Source: Paracoccaceae bacterium (GTDB lineage: Bacteria; Pseudomonadota; Alphaproteobacteria; Rhodobacterales; Rhodobacteraceae). From it: a DNA stretch of 64,000 bases. The notes beneath the pieces were generated by a model, which searched no databases, had not been told where the DNA came from, and saw only the letters and a list, made by a program, of their open reading frames with translations. The DNA lies in assembly GCA_028284605.1 (NCBI GenBank), contig JANQRL010000033.1, positions 1 through 64,000 of the forward strand. Reading direction: 5' to 3'. Of this stretch, positions 1 to 8,560 are shown piece by piece (the stretch's first letter is position 1; the number at the start of each line of letters is the position of its first letter). Both the position numbers and the translations under genes were made by a program.

Positions 1-1
1 C

Positions 2-478
2 CTCGCCCCGGCGAGCGCCGAGACGCTCGCCGCCGCGGCCCGGGCCAGCGATGCCGCCGCCGCGGCCCAGACCCGCACCATGCCGCCCGCCGCCCGGCAC
101 CTCGCCGATCACCCCGAGGCCCCGGCCTGGGACGCGGTCGCCGAGCGCTGCCTGGCCTGCGGCAACTGCACCCTCGCCTGCCCAACCTGTTTCTGCACCG
201 ATGTCGAGGACACGAGCGACCTCCTCAGCGATCATGCCGAGCGCTGGCGGCTCTGGGACAGTTGCTTCACCTCGGATTTCACCTTCATGGGCGGCGGGCC
301 GGTCCGCCGCTCCACCGCCTCGCGCTATCGGCAGTGGATGACCCACAAACTCTCCACCTGGCACGATCAGTTCGGCACCTCCGGCTGCGTCGGCTGCGGG
401 CGCTGCGTGGCCTGGTGCCCGGTGGGGATCGACATCACCGCAGAGGCGGCAGCGGTGCTGGCAGAGGCGGAGGACTGA
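2..478 (+). CDS. hydB: Group 3b [NiFe]-hydrogenase beta subunit (4Fe-4S protein), 5' truncated
   Basis: The frame is open from the first bases of the window, so this is the C-terminal part (at least 158 residues) of a longer protein whose start lies upstream. Two ferredoxin-type clusters are visible: [12 protein letters not shown] and, near the C-terminus, [16 protein letters not shown]. In group 3b (sulfhydrogenase-type) enzymes this subunit carries electrons between the NADP(H)-binding gamma subunit and the hydrogenase module in the cytoplasm. The next gene starts 3 bp after the stop, and the gamma, delta and alpha subunits follow, which fixes the assignment. I infer the role from motifs plus operon; the missing N-terminal part cannot be judged. 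Confidence 0.85.
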   Translation, partial: LAPASAETLAAAARASDAAAAAQTRTMPPAARHLADHPEAPAWDAVAERCLACGNCTLACPTCFCTDVEDTSDLLSDHAERWRLWDSCFTSDFTFMGGGPVRRSTASRYRQWMTHKLSTWHDQFGTSGCVGCGRCVAWCPVGIDITAEAAAVLAEAED

Positions 479-481
479 GCC

Positions 482-952
482 ATGGCGATCAAGACGATCC
501 GGGACCATCTGGCCGAGAACCCTGTTTTCAGCGGCTTCGACGGTGACACGCTCGATCTGGTCGCGGGCTGCGGTCACAACGTGCATTTCGAGGCCGGGGA
601 TCAGGTGCTCCGCGAAGGGACCGACGCGGATGCCGTGATCCTTCTGCGCCATGGCGACGTGGCCATCGAGGTGGCGGCGCCGCAGAAGGACCCGCTCATC
701 GTCGAGACACTCCATGAGGGCGATATCGTCGACTGGTCCTGGCTCGTCCCGCCCTACCGCAACATGTCCGATGCAAGGGCGCTCACGGATGTGCGCGCGA
801 TCAGCCTCGATGCCGGCTGCATACGGGGCAAATGCGACGATTACCCCAAGCTCGGCTACCAGATGTTCAAACACTGGCTGCCGCATCTGGCGGGCCGCAT
901 CCGCGCGCAGCGGCTTCAGGTCCTCGACCTCTACGGCGCCGATGCGGGGTGA
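482..952 (+). CDS. Cyclic-nucleotide-binding-domain protein in the hydrogenase operon
   Basis: A 156-residue protein made almost entirely of one Crp-type effector domain: the jelly-roll turn FEAGDQVLREGTDADAVILLRHG is recognisable at about residues 36-58. No helix-turn-helix follows, so it is not a complete Crp/Fnr transcription factor. It sits between the beta and gamma hydrogenase subunits and overlaps the gamma start by 11 bp, so it is translated with them. A ligand-sensing or assembly role for the hydrogenase is inference. The typical cAMP phosphate-binding Arg motif is not obvious, so the ligand is unknown. Confidence 0.8.
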   Translation: MAIKTIRDHLAENPVFSGFDGDTLDLVAGCGHNVHFEAGDQVLREGTDADAVILLRHGDVAIEVAAPQKDPLIVETLHEGDIVDWSWLVPPYRNMSDARALTDVRAISLDAGCIRGKCDDYPKLGYQMFKHWLPHLAGRIRAQRLQVLDLYGADAG

Positions 953-1805
953 GGCGGTGCTCTCCGCGGCGGGCCAGACCGACCCGATGCTGCCGCGCCG
1001 TGCCCGGGTGCGGAGCGCTTGGCGCGAGCTTGACGACGCGGTCTCCCTGAGCCTGGAGCCGGTCGATGGCGATCTGGCCCCCTTCGCGGCGGGCCAGTTC
1101 AACATGCTCTACGCCTTCGGGGTCGGCGAGGCGGCGATCTCGGTCTCCTCCTCCCCCGACACTACCGGCGAGCTGATCCACACGATCCGCGATGTCGGCG
1201 CGGTCTCCGGCGCCCTGACCCGGCTCAAAGCCGGCGACATGCTGGGCCTGCGCGGGCCCTTCGGAACGGCCTGGCCGGTGGAGGCGCAGCGCGGGCGGCA
1301 CCTGCTGATCATGGCGGGCGGCCTCGGCCTCGCGCCGCTGCGCCCCGCCCTGCTTCAGGCGCTCGCGCGGCGCGATGCTTTCGCCGGGGTGACGCTCCTG
1401 ATGGGCGCGCGCGATCCGGGCGGCATTCTCTTTCCCGATGAGCTTGCGGAATGGACCGAGAGCCCGGACCTCGATGTGGTGGTGACCGTGGACAGCGCCG
1501 CGCCGGGCTGGACCGGCTCGGTCGGCGTGGTGACGACGCAACTGCCAAGGGCCTTGGCAGGGATCGACCCTACCGCGGTCTCCGCCTTCGTCTGCGGACC
1601 GGAGATCATGATGCGGCACTCGGCGCTGGCGCTGGCCGATATGGGCGTGCCGGACGCAGCGATCTGGCTGTCGCTGGAGCGGAACATGAAATGCGCCATC
1701 GGATTCTGCGGCCATTGCCAGTTCGGGCCTGATTTCGTCTGCAAGGACGGGCCGGTCTTCCCTTGGCCGCATGTGGCTGCCCGAATGGCGCTACGGGAGA
1801 TCTGA
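942..1805 (+). CDS. hydG: Hydrogenase gamma subunit, FAD/NAD(P)-binding reductase
   Basis: A 287-residue flavoprotein of the ferredoxin-NADP reductase superfamily (sulfhydrogenase gamma subunit, not the [FeFe]-hydrogenase maturase also called HydG). Visible are the flavin-domain start with [11 protein letters not shown], the pyridine-nucleotide segment [12 protein letters not shown], the CGPEIMMR motif and a C-terminal 2Fe-2S loop with [15 protein letters not shown]. In the family it passes electrons between NADP(H) and the iron-sulphur chain. I chose the ATG at 942, which overlaps the preceding stop by 11 bp. A longer reading of the frame upstream would lie wholly inside the previous gene. 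Confidence 0.9.
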   Translation: MRGEAVLSAAGQTDPMLPRRARVRSAWRELDDAVSLSLEPVDGDLAPFAAGQFNMLYAFGVGEAAISVSSSPDTTGELIHTIRDVGAVSGALTRLKAGDMLGLRGPFGTAWPVEAQRGRHLLIMAGGLGLAPLRPALLQALARRDAFAGVTLLMGARDPGGILFPDELAEWTESPDLDVVVTVDSAAPGWTGSVGVVTTQLPRALAGIDPTAVSAFVCGPEIMMRHSALALADMGVPDAAIWLSLERNMKCAIGFCGHCQFGPDFVCKDGPVFPWPHVAARMALREI

Positions 1806-1806
1806 G

Positions 1807-2574
1807 ATGGCAAAACCGAAACTCGCGGTCTGGAAGTTCGCCTCCTGCGATGGCTGCCAGCTCACCATCCTCGATCTGGAAGACGAGCTGCTGGACCTCG
1901 CTGAGGTGATCGACATCTCGCATTTCCTCGAAGCCTCGTCGGCCATTGAGAAGGGCCCCTATGACCTGTCGCTGGTCGAAGGGTCGGTGACGACGGCAGA
2001 GGATGCGGAACGGATCAAGGCGATCCGGGCGCAGTCGAAGAGCCTCGTCGTGATCGGCGCCTGCGCCACCGCCGGGGGCATTCAGGCGCTTCGGAACTAC
2101 ACCGATGTCGCGGGGCTGACCCGCGCGGTCTATGCCCATCCCGAATATATCGAGACCCTGGCGACCTCGACCCCGATCTCCGACCATGTGGAGATCGACG
2201 GAGAGCTGCATGGCTGTCCGGTCTCCAAGGCCCAGGTCATCGAGTTCCTCACCGCGACCTTGGCGGGCCGCAAGCCGCGCCTGCCGGATGTGGCGCAATG
2301 CTTGGAGTGCAAGCAGGCGGGGACGGCCTGTGTGATGGTGCGCGACGGTACGCCCTGCATGGGGCCGGTGACGCGGGCGGGCTGCGGCAATCTCTGCCCC
2401 GCCGTGGGGCGTGGCTGCTACGGCTGTTTCGGGCCGTTCACCGGCGCCAATACGGGCGCCCTGGCGGCGGATTTTGCCCGGCTCGGCGTGCCGGCGCCCG
2501 AAATCCGCGACCTCTTCCGCAGCTTCAACGCCGCCGCCCCGGAATTCGAAGCGGAGAGCCGCGCCCATGACTGA
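1807..2574 (+). CDS. hydD: [NiFe]-hydrogenase group 3b small (delta) subunit
   Basis: A 255-residue small subunit. The proximal-cluster motif CDGCQLT is near residue 15, GACATAGG near residue 85, and a Cys-rich C-terminal half ([12 protein letters not shown], then C-x-G-x-C-C pairs ending CYGCFGP) binds further 4Fe-4S clusters. It starts one base after the gamma-subunit stop and overlaps the large subunit by 8 bp, as expected for a stoichiometric heterodimer. There is no Tat signal, consistent with a soluble cytoplasmic bidirectional enzyme. Confidence 0.93.
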   Translation: MAKPKLAVWKFASCDGCQLTILDLEDELLDLAEVIDISHFLEASSAIEKGPYDLSLVEGSVTTAEDAERIKAIRAQSKSLVVIGACATAGGIQALRNYTDVAGLTRAVYAHPEYIETLATSTPISDHVEIDGELHGCPVSKAQVIEFLTATLAGRKPRLPDVAQCLECKQAGTACVMVRDGTPCMGPVTRAGCGNLCPAVGRGCYGCFGPFTGANTGALAADFARLGVPAPEIRDLFRSFNAAAPEFEAESRAHD

Positions 2575-3856
2575 ACGCCGCATCAAGGTCGATGCCCTGG
2601 CCCGGGTCGAGGGCGAAGGCGCGCTTTACGTCAAGATCGCCGGGGAGCGCGTTGAAAAGGTGGAGTTCCGTATCTTCGAGCCGCCCCGCTATTTTGAGGC
2701 ACTTCTGCGCGGGCGCGCCGCCGCCGAGGCCCCCGACATCACCTCGCGGATCTGCGGCATCTGCCCCATCGCCTATATCATGGGCGCCTGCCAGGCGATG
2801 GAATCCGCCCTCGGGGTCGAGGTGACGCCGGAGATCGATGCGCTCCGCCGGATGATCTATTGCGGCGAGTGGATCCAGAGCCATGTGCTCCATGCCGCGA
2901 TGCTCCATGCGCCGGATTTCCTCGGACTCCACGACGCGATCCAGATCTCCGGCGTGGCCCCCGATCTGGTCCGGAAGGCGCTGCGGCTGAAGAAGCTCGG
3001 CAATACCCTGATGGAGGTGATCGGCGGGCGCTCGGTCCATCCGGTCAACACCCGCGTCGGCGGCTTCTACGCCGCGCCGCCGGAGGCGAAGATCGCGGCG
3101 CTCATCCCGGAGCTGGAATGGGGTGTGGAGGCGGCCCGCGAAGTGGCCCTCGACTTCGCCGCGTTCGACATCCCCGAAGACGAGGAAGACTACACCTTCG
3201 TCTCCCTGATCCACCCGGACGAATACCCGATCCTGCACGGGCGCATCGGCTCTTCCAGAGGTCTCGACATCGCGGTGCCGGAATTCGAGGACCAGTTCGT
3301 CGAAACCCATGTCCCCCATTCCACCGCGCTCCACGGCCATATGGCGGACGGATCAAGCTACCTCGTCGGCCCCCTCGCCCGCTACGCCAACAATTTCGAC
3401 CGGCTCTCCCCCGCCGCGCAGCAGACCGCGCGGGATTGCGGTCTCGGTGACGTCGTGCGCAATCCCTACAAATCCATCATCGTCCGCATGGTCGAGGTGC
3501 AATACGCCATCGAAGAGGCCCTGCGCCTGGCCCGCGCCTATGTGCCGCCCGCGCCGCCGCACATTGCCACGCCGCCCCGGGCCGGCCGGGGCGCGGGCTG
3601 CACCGAGGCGCCGCGCGGCCTTTGCTACCATTCCTACGAGATCGACGGGAACGCCCATATCCTGAGCGCCCGGATCGTGCCGCCCACCTCCCAGAACCAG
3701 CCGCAGATCGAGGCCGATCTGCACCGCGTCGTCTCCGCCAATACCGCGCTCGACGATGCCGCGCTCAAATGGCGCTGCGAGCAAACGATCCGCAATTACG
3801 ACCCCTGCATCTCCTGCTCGACCCATTTCCTGAAGCTGACGGTGGAGCGTGACTGA
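2567..3856 (+). CDS. hydA: [NiFe]-hydrogenase group 3b large (alpha) subunit
   Basis: A 429-residue catalytic subunit. The N-terminal Ni-Fe ligand motif reads RICGICPIAY and the C-terminal one DPCISCSTHFLKL, giving the four cysteines that hold the Ni-Fe centre. The position usually His after the first CxxC (RxCGxCxxxH) is Tyr here. The residues after the final His (FLKLTVERD) are the tail removed by a maturation protease in this family, and such a protease is encoded by the next gene, which overlaps by 8 bp. The enzyme should oxidise or evolve H2 coupled to NADP(H). Confidence 0.95.
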   Translation: MTERRIKVDALARVEGEGALYVKIAGERVEKVEFRIFEPPRYFEALLRGRAAAEAPDITSRICGICPIAYIMGACQAMESALGVEVTPEIDALRRMIYCGEWIQSHVLHAAMLHAPDFLGLHDAIQISGVAPDLVRKALRLKKLGNTLMEVIGGRSVHPVNTRVGGFYAAPPEAKIAALIPELEWGVEAAREVALDFAAFDIPEDEEDYTFVSLIHPDEYPILHGRIGSSRGLDIAVPEFEDQFVETHVPHSTALHGHMADGSSYLVGPLARYANNFDRLSPAAQQTARDCGLGDVVRNPYKSIIVRMVEVQYAIEEALRLARAYVPPAPPHIATPPRAGRGAGCTEAPRGLCYHSYEIDGNAHILSARIVPPTSQNQPQIEADLHRVVSANTALDDAALKWRCEQTIRNYDPCISCSTHFLKLTVERD

Positions 3857-4295
3857 ACCGACCCTCTATATCGGCGTCGGCCATGCGATGCGGCGCGATG
3901 ACGGGGTGGGGCCGTGGCTGGCCGAGGAACTGGCCAAGCGCGGCCAACGGGCGGCGACCCATGAGGGGGACGGCGCGGCGCTGATGGCGCTCTTCGAAGG
4001 GGAGGAGCGGGTCACCCTGCTCGATGCCACCCAGAGCGGCGCGGCACCGGGCACGCTTATCCGGATCGAGGCCGACCGGGAGCCCCTGCCCGCGTCCTTC
4101 TTCCGCAACTCCACCCACGAGTTTGGCCTGGCGGAGGCGGTGGAGACCGCCCGCAGCCTCGGCACCCTGCCCCCTTGGGTCCATGTCTACGGGATCGAGG
4201 GGGAAGAGTTCGGCTTCGGCGAAGGACTGACCCCCAAGGTCGCCGAAGCTGCCCGCCAGCTTCTCGATCGCCTCGCCTGTCCAACCCATCCCTGA
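3849..4295 (+). CDS. Hydrogenase maturation protease
   Basis: A 148-residue HybD/HycI-type endopeptidase. The N-terminal GVGHAMRRDDGVGPW corresponds to the family's G-x-GN-x(4)-DDG-x-G signature with Asn replaced by His. The Asp residues that contact nickel (DDG, and LLDATQSG near residue 60) are present. The start is GTG at 3849 inside the large-subunit 3' end, preceded by GGTGGAG as a ribosome binding site. It would clip the nine-residue C-terminal tail of the alpha subunit after Ni insertion. It is the last gene of the hydrogenase operon in this window; no hyp genes follow. Confidence 0.88.
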   Translation: MTEPTLYIGVGHAMRRDDGVGPWLAEELAKRGQRAATHEGDGAALMALFEGEERVTLLDATQSGAAPGTLIRIEADREPLPASFFRNSTHEFGLAEAVETARSLGTLPPWVHVYGIEGEEFGFGEGLTPKVAEAARQLLDRLACPTHP

Positions 4296-4343
4296 GGGCC
4301 CGCGCGCAGGGCCGGCAACCGCGCCACAGGCGGGGTGAGGCGG

Positions 4344-4458
4344 AAGGCGCGTCGACGCGCCTTTCTAAAGCGCCGTCGACGGCGCTTGGGCGCGCCGCGT
4401 CGACGCGGCGCGGGACGCGCTTTCGAAAGCGCGTTTTCAAGGCCCGTCGACGGGCCTT
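4344..4458. repeat. Array of five regularly spaced perfect palindromes
   Basis: Five perfect palindromes lie head to tail: 4344-4363 (AAGGCGCGTCGACGCGCCTT), 4368-4387 (AAGCGCCGTCGACGGCGCTT), 4391-4412 (22 bp, core CGCGTCGACGCG), 4415-4434 (ACGCGCTTTCGAAAGCGCGT) and 4439-4458 (AAGGCCCGTCGACGGGCCTT). Their centres are 24, 24, 23 and 24 bp apart. Four share the core GTCGAC and one has TTCGAA, while the arms differ from unit to unit but stay complementary. The array lies between the hydrogenase operon end and the Mn/Zn transporter promoter. It could serve as a termination or insulation element, or be a mobile short palindrome family; function is unknown. Confidence 0.9.
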
Positions 4459-4525
4459 CCCCCGTCGGTCACGGGGCGCGTCCGGGCGTATGCGGCAGTG
4501 CCCGCTCCGCTGTTCTCACATTTTC

Positions 4526-4577
4526 TTGCGACTCATTCTCATTTGAGTTGACTTTTGCGAGCGCGTCGCAATATCAA
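4526..4577 (+). promoter_or_regulatory. Promoter and metal-operator candidate of mntABCD
   Basis: A sigma70-like promoter reads TTGACT (4548-4553), 18 bp, TATCAA (4572-4577). The spacer is filled by an inverted repeat TTGCGA-gcgcg-TCGCAA (4555-4571), and TTGCGA also occurs at 4526-4531. Between them is CATTCTCATTTGAG, which resembles a Fur-family site. A Mur/Fur-type Mn- or Fe-sensing repressor is the natural candidate, but the assignment is inference from position and symmetry. Confidence 0.55.
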
Positions 4578-4643
4578 TCGATTATTGGGCCCGCCCCCGC
4601 GCACTGCCCACACCGACACACCACTGATGGAGACCCGCCCCAG

Positions 4644-5597
4644 ATGCTCACCAAACGGACCTTCCTCGCCGCCGCCGCCGCGCTGAGCCTCGCCCTTCCC
4701 AGCGCCATGGCCGTCGCGGAAGAACGGATCGACGTGGTCACCACCACCGGTATGATCGCCGATGCCGCCCGTGAGGTCGGCGGCGATCTCGTCGAGGTCC
4801 GCGCGCTGATGGGCCCCGGGGTCGACCCCCATGCCTACCGCCAGACCCGCACCGACATCGTGGCGCTGGCCAATGCCGATCTGGTGCTCTGGCACGGGCT
4901 CTATCTCGAAGCGCAGATGGAGGAGTTCCTGATCGAGCTTGCCGAGACCGGCAATGTCGTCGCGGTTGCCGAAGCCATGCCCCGCAACCTCCTGATCGGA
5001 CACGACGACTACGACGACCGCTACGACCCCCATGTCTGGATGAACCCCAATCTCTGGAGCCGCGTGGTGCTCACCGTCCGCGACTCGTTGATCGAGACCC
5101 ATCCCGAGGCCGAGGCCACCTTCCGCGCCAATGCCGATGCCCATCTCGAAGAGCTGCGCACCCTCGCGCAATACACCACCGGCGTCCTCTCCTCCGTCCC
5201 CGCGGAAAGCCGCGTCCTCCTCTCCGCCCATGACGCCTTCAACTATTTCGGCTCCGCCTATGGCTTCGAGGTAACCGGTATCCAGGGCATCTCGACCGAG
5301 AGCGAGGCGGGCCTCCAGCGCATCGCGGAACTGGTCGATATGCTGGTCGAGCGCGACATCCGCGCGGTCTTCGTCGAAAGCTCGGTCTCCGACCGCAATA
5401 TCCGCGCGCTCATCGAAGGCGCCGCGGCGGAGGGTCACGAGGTGGTCATCGGCGGCGAGCTCTTCTCCGACGCCATGGGCGCGGATGGCAGCTATGAGGG
5501 CACCTATCTCGGCATGATCGACCACAATGCCACGGTGATCTCCCAGGCGCTCGGCGGCGAGGTGCCCGATGGCGGCATGCAGGGGCTGCTGAACTGA
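4644..5597 (+). CDS. mntA: Mn/Zn ABC transporter substrate-binding protein (TroA/MntA type)
   Basis: A 317-residue cluster A-I binding protein with a Sec signal peptide ending near AVAEE (residue about 28). Metal-ligand positions are visible: DPHAY, a His-Asp-rich loop leading to YDPHVWMNP, SAHDAFNYF, and LFSDAMG. The His in SAHDAF matches the TroA type rather than PsaA, where Glu is found. It delivers Mn2+ or Zn2+ to the inner-membrane permease. The ATG at 4644 follows the promoter by about 67 bp. The ATPase start overlaps its stop by one base. Choice between Mn and Zn is not settled by sequence alone. Confidence 0.88.
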   Translation: MLTKRTFLAAAAALSLALPSAMAVAEERIDVVTTTGMIADAAREVGGDLVEVRALMGPGVDPHAYRQTRTDIVALANADLVLWHGLYLEAQMEEFLIELAETGNVVAVAEAMPRNLLIGHDDYDDRYDPHVWMNPNLWSRVVLTVRDSLIETHPEAEATFRANADAHLEELRTLAQYTTGVLSSVPAESRVLLSAHDAFNYFGSAYGFEVTGIQGISTESEAGLQRIAELVDMLVERDIRAVFVESSVSDRNIRALIEGAAAEGHEVVIGGELFSDAMGADGSYEGTYLGMIDHNATVISQALGGEVPDGGMQGLLN

Positions 5598-6406
5598 TGT
5601 CTCCCGATCTGACCCTCGCGGCCCAAAGCGGCCAGCCCGCACCGGCCGCGCCCGACCTTGCGCCCCTCGCGGTGCGCGGGCTCACGGTGTCCTACGGCGA
5701 GACCCCGGCGGTGTTCTCCGTCGATGCCAGTTTCGCGGCAGGCGCGATGACCGCCATCGTCGGGCCGAACGGGGCCGGAAAATCCACCCTGCTGAAGGCC
5801 GCGCTCGGGGTGATCCCGCGGCTCTCGGGCGAGGTCACGATCTTCGGCGCGCCCATCGACGCGGCCCGGGACCGCATCGCCTATGTGCCGCAGCGCGCCA
5901 GCGTGGACTGGGATTTCCCGACCACCGCCATCGGCGTGGTCCTGATGGGGCTCTACCGCAAGGTCGGCCTGATCGGCCGTCTCACGGGCGCGCATCGCGC
6001 TACCGCCCTGGCCTGTCTCGACCGGGTCGGCATGGCCGGTTTCGCCGAGCGGCAGATCGGCCAGCTTTCGGGGGGCCAGCAGCAGCGGGTCTTCCTCGCC
6101 CGGGCGCTGGCGCAGGAGGCCGATCTCTACCTCCTCGACGAACCCTTCGCCGGGGTCGATGCCGCCACCGAAAAGGCGATCATCGACGTGCTGAAACATC
6201 TCAGGGACGAGGGCAAATCGGTGGCCTGTGTCCATCACGACCTCGCCACCGTGCGCGACTATTTCGACCGGGTACTGTTCCTGAACGTGCGCCGGGTCGC
6301 CGAAGGGCCGGTGGAGACGACCTTCACCGCCGAGAACCTGAACGCCGCCTATGGCGGCCGCCTCGCCGCCACCCATATCGACGAGCTGCAACTGGCAAGC
6401 GCCTGA
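5597..6406 (+). CDS. mntB: Mn/Zn ABC transporter ATP-binding protein
   Basis: A 269-residue ATPase with Walker A GPNGAGKST (about residue 56), signature LSGGQQQR, Walker B LYLLDEPFAG and the switch His in ACVHHDLATV. An Ala/Pro-rich N-terminal extension of about 25 residues precedes the usual start of the domain. It is translationally coupled to the binding protein (overlapping stop/start at 5595-5599) and followed by the first permease after 4 bp. It energises import in the MntABCD/TroABCD complex at the inner membrane. Confidence 0.92.
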   Translation: MSPDLTLAAQSGQPAPAAPDLAPLAVRGLTVSYGETPAVFSVDASFAAGAMTAIVGPNGAGKSTLLKAALGVIPRLSGEVTIFGAPIDAARDRIAYVPQRASVDWDFPTTAIGVVLMGLYRKVGLIGRLTGAHRATALACLDRVGMAGFAERQIGQLSGGQQQRVFLARALAQEADLYLLDEPFAGVDAATEKAIIDVLKHLRDEGKSVACVHHDLATVRDYFDRVLFLNVRRVAEGPVETTFTAENLNAAYGGRLAATHIDELQLASA

Positions 6407-6410
6407 GTCC

Positions 6411-7628
6411 ATGGAGAGTTTCCTCGCCGCGCTTCTCCTGCAAGCGGGCTACAATGCGGCGCTTGTCGGGATCGGCGCGGCGCTTCTGGGCTTCGCCGCC
6501 GGGGCCGCGGGCACCTTCCTCTTCCTGCGCAAGCGCGCGCTCGTTTCCGACGCGGTGGCCCATGCCACGCTCCCGGGCATCGGGCTCGCCTTCATCGTCC
6601 TGGTGGCTCTGGGAGGCGACGGGCGGAACCTGATCGGCCTTCTGGCCGGATCGGCGGTCACCGCCTGGATCGGGCTCATCTGCGTCGAATGGATGGCGCG
6701 GCGCACCCGGCTCTCCGAGGATGCCGCCATCGGCGCCGTCCTCTCGGTCTTCTTCGGGATCGGCATCGTGCTCCTGACCGTGATCCAGACCCTGGGCACG
6801 GGGCGGCAGGCGGGGCTCGAAGGCTTCCTGCTCGGCTCCACCGCCGGGATGCTGTTTGAGGATGCCGTCCTCATCGCCATCGGCGGCGGCTTCGCCGTGC
6901 TGGCGACCTGGCTCCTGCGAAGGCCGATGACGCTGGTGGCCTTCGACCCGGACTACGCGGCGGCGAGCGGCTACGACGTGCGCCGGATCGACATCGCGAT
7001 CATGGCCCTGGTCATGGCGGTCACCGTGATCGGACTGAAACTTGTCGGGCTCGTCCTGATCGTCGCCCTCTTGATCATCCCCCCCGTGACCGCCCGGTTC
7101 TGGACCGAGCGGGCCGAGCTTGTGATCTGGTCCGCCGGCGCCCTCGGCGCGGTCTCGGGCTATCTCGGTGCCGCGATCTCCGCCTCCGCGCCCGCCCTGC
7201 CCACCGGCCCGATCATCGTGCTGGTAGCCGCCGCACTCTTCCTCTTCTCGCTGCTCTTCGCCCCGGCCCGGGGCGTGGCCGCCGCGCTGATCGGCCACCG
7301 CCGGTTCCAGGTCCGGGTGCATCGCCGCCAGGGCCTCCTCGCCCTGACCCGGGAAGAACCGATCCTGGAGCCCTACACCTTGCGCCTGCTCACCGCCGAG
7401 GGCCTCACCCGCCCCGATGGCGTCGCCACTGAGGCGGGCCGCGCCCAGGCCGCCAAGGTCGCACGGGACGAGCACCGCTGGGAGGTCGCCCGCGACATCC
7501 ATCAGGACGCGGCGCTCACCGGGCGCTATGACGGGCTGACACCCATCGAGGAGGTCTTCACGCCCGACGAGATCGCCGAGTTCGACCGCCGGATCGGCGC
7601 GCCGCGTGCCATCGAAGGGCCGGCCTGA
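6411..7628 (+). CDS. mntC: Mn/Zn ABC transporter permease with C-terminal DtxR-like tail
   Basis: A 405-residue protein. The first roughly 285 residues form the usual ABC-3 permease with about eight membrane segments and GAAGTFLFLRKRALVSDAVA near the start. The last roughly 110 residues are soluble and look like the winged-helix tail of TroC/MntC proteins (QGLLALTREEPILEPYTLRL, then VFTPDEIAEFDRR). B. subtilis MntC has the same layout and similar length. I start at ATG 6411, 4 bp after the ATPase stop. The tail may sense cytoplasmic metal; that is inference. Confidence 0.88.
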   Translation: MESFLAALLLQAGYNAALVGIGAALLGFAAGAAGTFLFLRKRALVSDAVAHATLPGIGLAFIVLVALGGDGRNLIGLLAGSAVTAWIGLICVEWMARRTRLSEDAAIGAVLSVFFGIGIVLLTVIQTLGTGRQAGLEGFLLGSTAGMLFEDAVLIAIGGGFAVLATWLLRRPMTLVAFDPDYAAASGYDVRRIDIAIMALVMAVTVIGLKLVGLVLIVALLIIPPVTARFWTERAELVIWSAGALGAVSGYLGAAISASAPALPTGPIIVLVAAALFLFSLLFAPARGVAAALIGHRRFQVRVHRRQGLLALTREEPILEPYTLRLLTAEGLTRPDGVATEAGRAQAAKVARDEHRWEVARDIHQDAALTGRYDGLTPIEEVFTPDEIAEFDRRIGAPRAIEGPA

Positions 7629-8560
7629 TGGGGGCCGAGTTCGTCCAGTTCTCGCTGACACCGATTCTGATCGGGGTGCTGGCCTCGGTGGCCTGCGCAC
7701 TCCCCGGCAACTTCCTGGTGCTGCGGCGGCAGGCGCTCATTGGCGATGCGATCAGCCATGTCGTACTGCCGGGGATCGTCGTGGCCTTCCTCGTCACCGG
7801 CACCGTCGCCGCGATGCCGATGCTGATCGGCGCGGCGGGCGCGGCGATCCTCGCGGTGATCCTGATCGAGGCGATCAAGCGCCTCGGCCGGATCGAACCC
7901 GGGGCGGCGATGGGCGTGGTTTTCACCGCGCTCTTCGCCGCGGGCGTGCTGCTCCTCGAACAGAGCGACACATCGAATGTCCATCTCGATGTCGAACACG
8001 CGCTGATGGGGAACCTCGAATCCCTGGTCTGGCTGCGGGCCGAGGGCTGGCACTCGCTCCTCGATCCGGTGGCTCTCGCGGCCCTGCCTGACGAGCTCGG
8101 CCGGATCGCCGTGGTTTGTGCCGTCGTCGTGGCGCTGACGGCGCTGTTCTGGCGCTGGCTGAAGATCTCGACCTTCGACGAAGGCTTCGCCCGGGGCCTC
8201 GGCCTACCGACTGGCGCCATCGGGCTGGGGCTGGTGATCGCCGCGGCGGTTGCGGCCGTGGCCGCGTTCGACGCGGTTGGGTCGATCATCGTGATCGCCA
8301 TGTTCATCTGCCCCCCCGCCGCCGCCCGGCTGATGACAAACCGGCTCGAGGCGCAGGTGGCCTGGTCGGTCCTCTTCGCGGTGCTCTCGGCTGTCTTGGG
8401 CTATGTCTTCGCCGGCTACGGCCCGCTCTGGTTCGGAGCTGAGAACGCGGTCAGCGCGGCGGGAATGGTCGCCACGGTCTCCGGCGCGATCCTGGCGCTC
8501 GCCTGCCTCTTCGGCCCGCACCGGAGGCGGGAGGGGGTGGGTGCGGTGCCGGGGACCTAG
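7628..8560 (+). CDS. mntD: Mn/Zn ABC transporter second permease
   Basis: A 310-residue ABC-3 family permease with about eight hydrophobic segments and the conserved FLVLRRQALIGDAISH segment near residue 28. Its ATG overlaps the stop of the first permease (TGATG), so the two permeases are made together and presumably form a heterodimer. It lacks the soluble tail of MntC. It ends the four-gene operon; the next gene is on the opposite strand. Confidence 0.9.
   Translation: MGAEFVQFSLTPILIGVLASVACALPGNFLVLRRQALIGDAISHVVLPGIVVAFLVTGTVAAMPMLIGAAGAAILAVILIEAIKRLGRIEPGAAMGVVFTALFAAGVLLLEQSDTSNVHLDVEHALMGNLESLVWLRAEGWHSLLDPVALAALPDELGRIAVVCAVVVALTALFWRWLKISTFDEGFARGLGLPTGAIGLGLVIAAAVAAVAAFDAVGSIIVIAMFICPPAAARLMTNRLEAQVAWSVLFAVLSAVLGYVFAGYGPLWFGAENAVSAAGMVATVSGAILALACLFGPHRRREGVGAVPGT

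Noticed and set aside
4344-4458. CRISPR-like repeat array
   Set aside because: The units are palindromes with variable arms and only 2-4 bp between them; there are no constant repeats with unique spacers and no cas genes.
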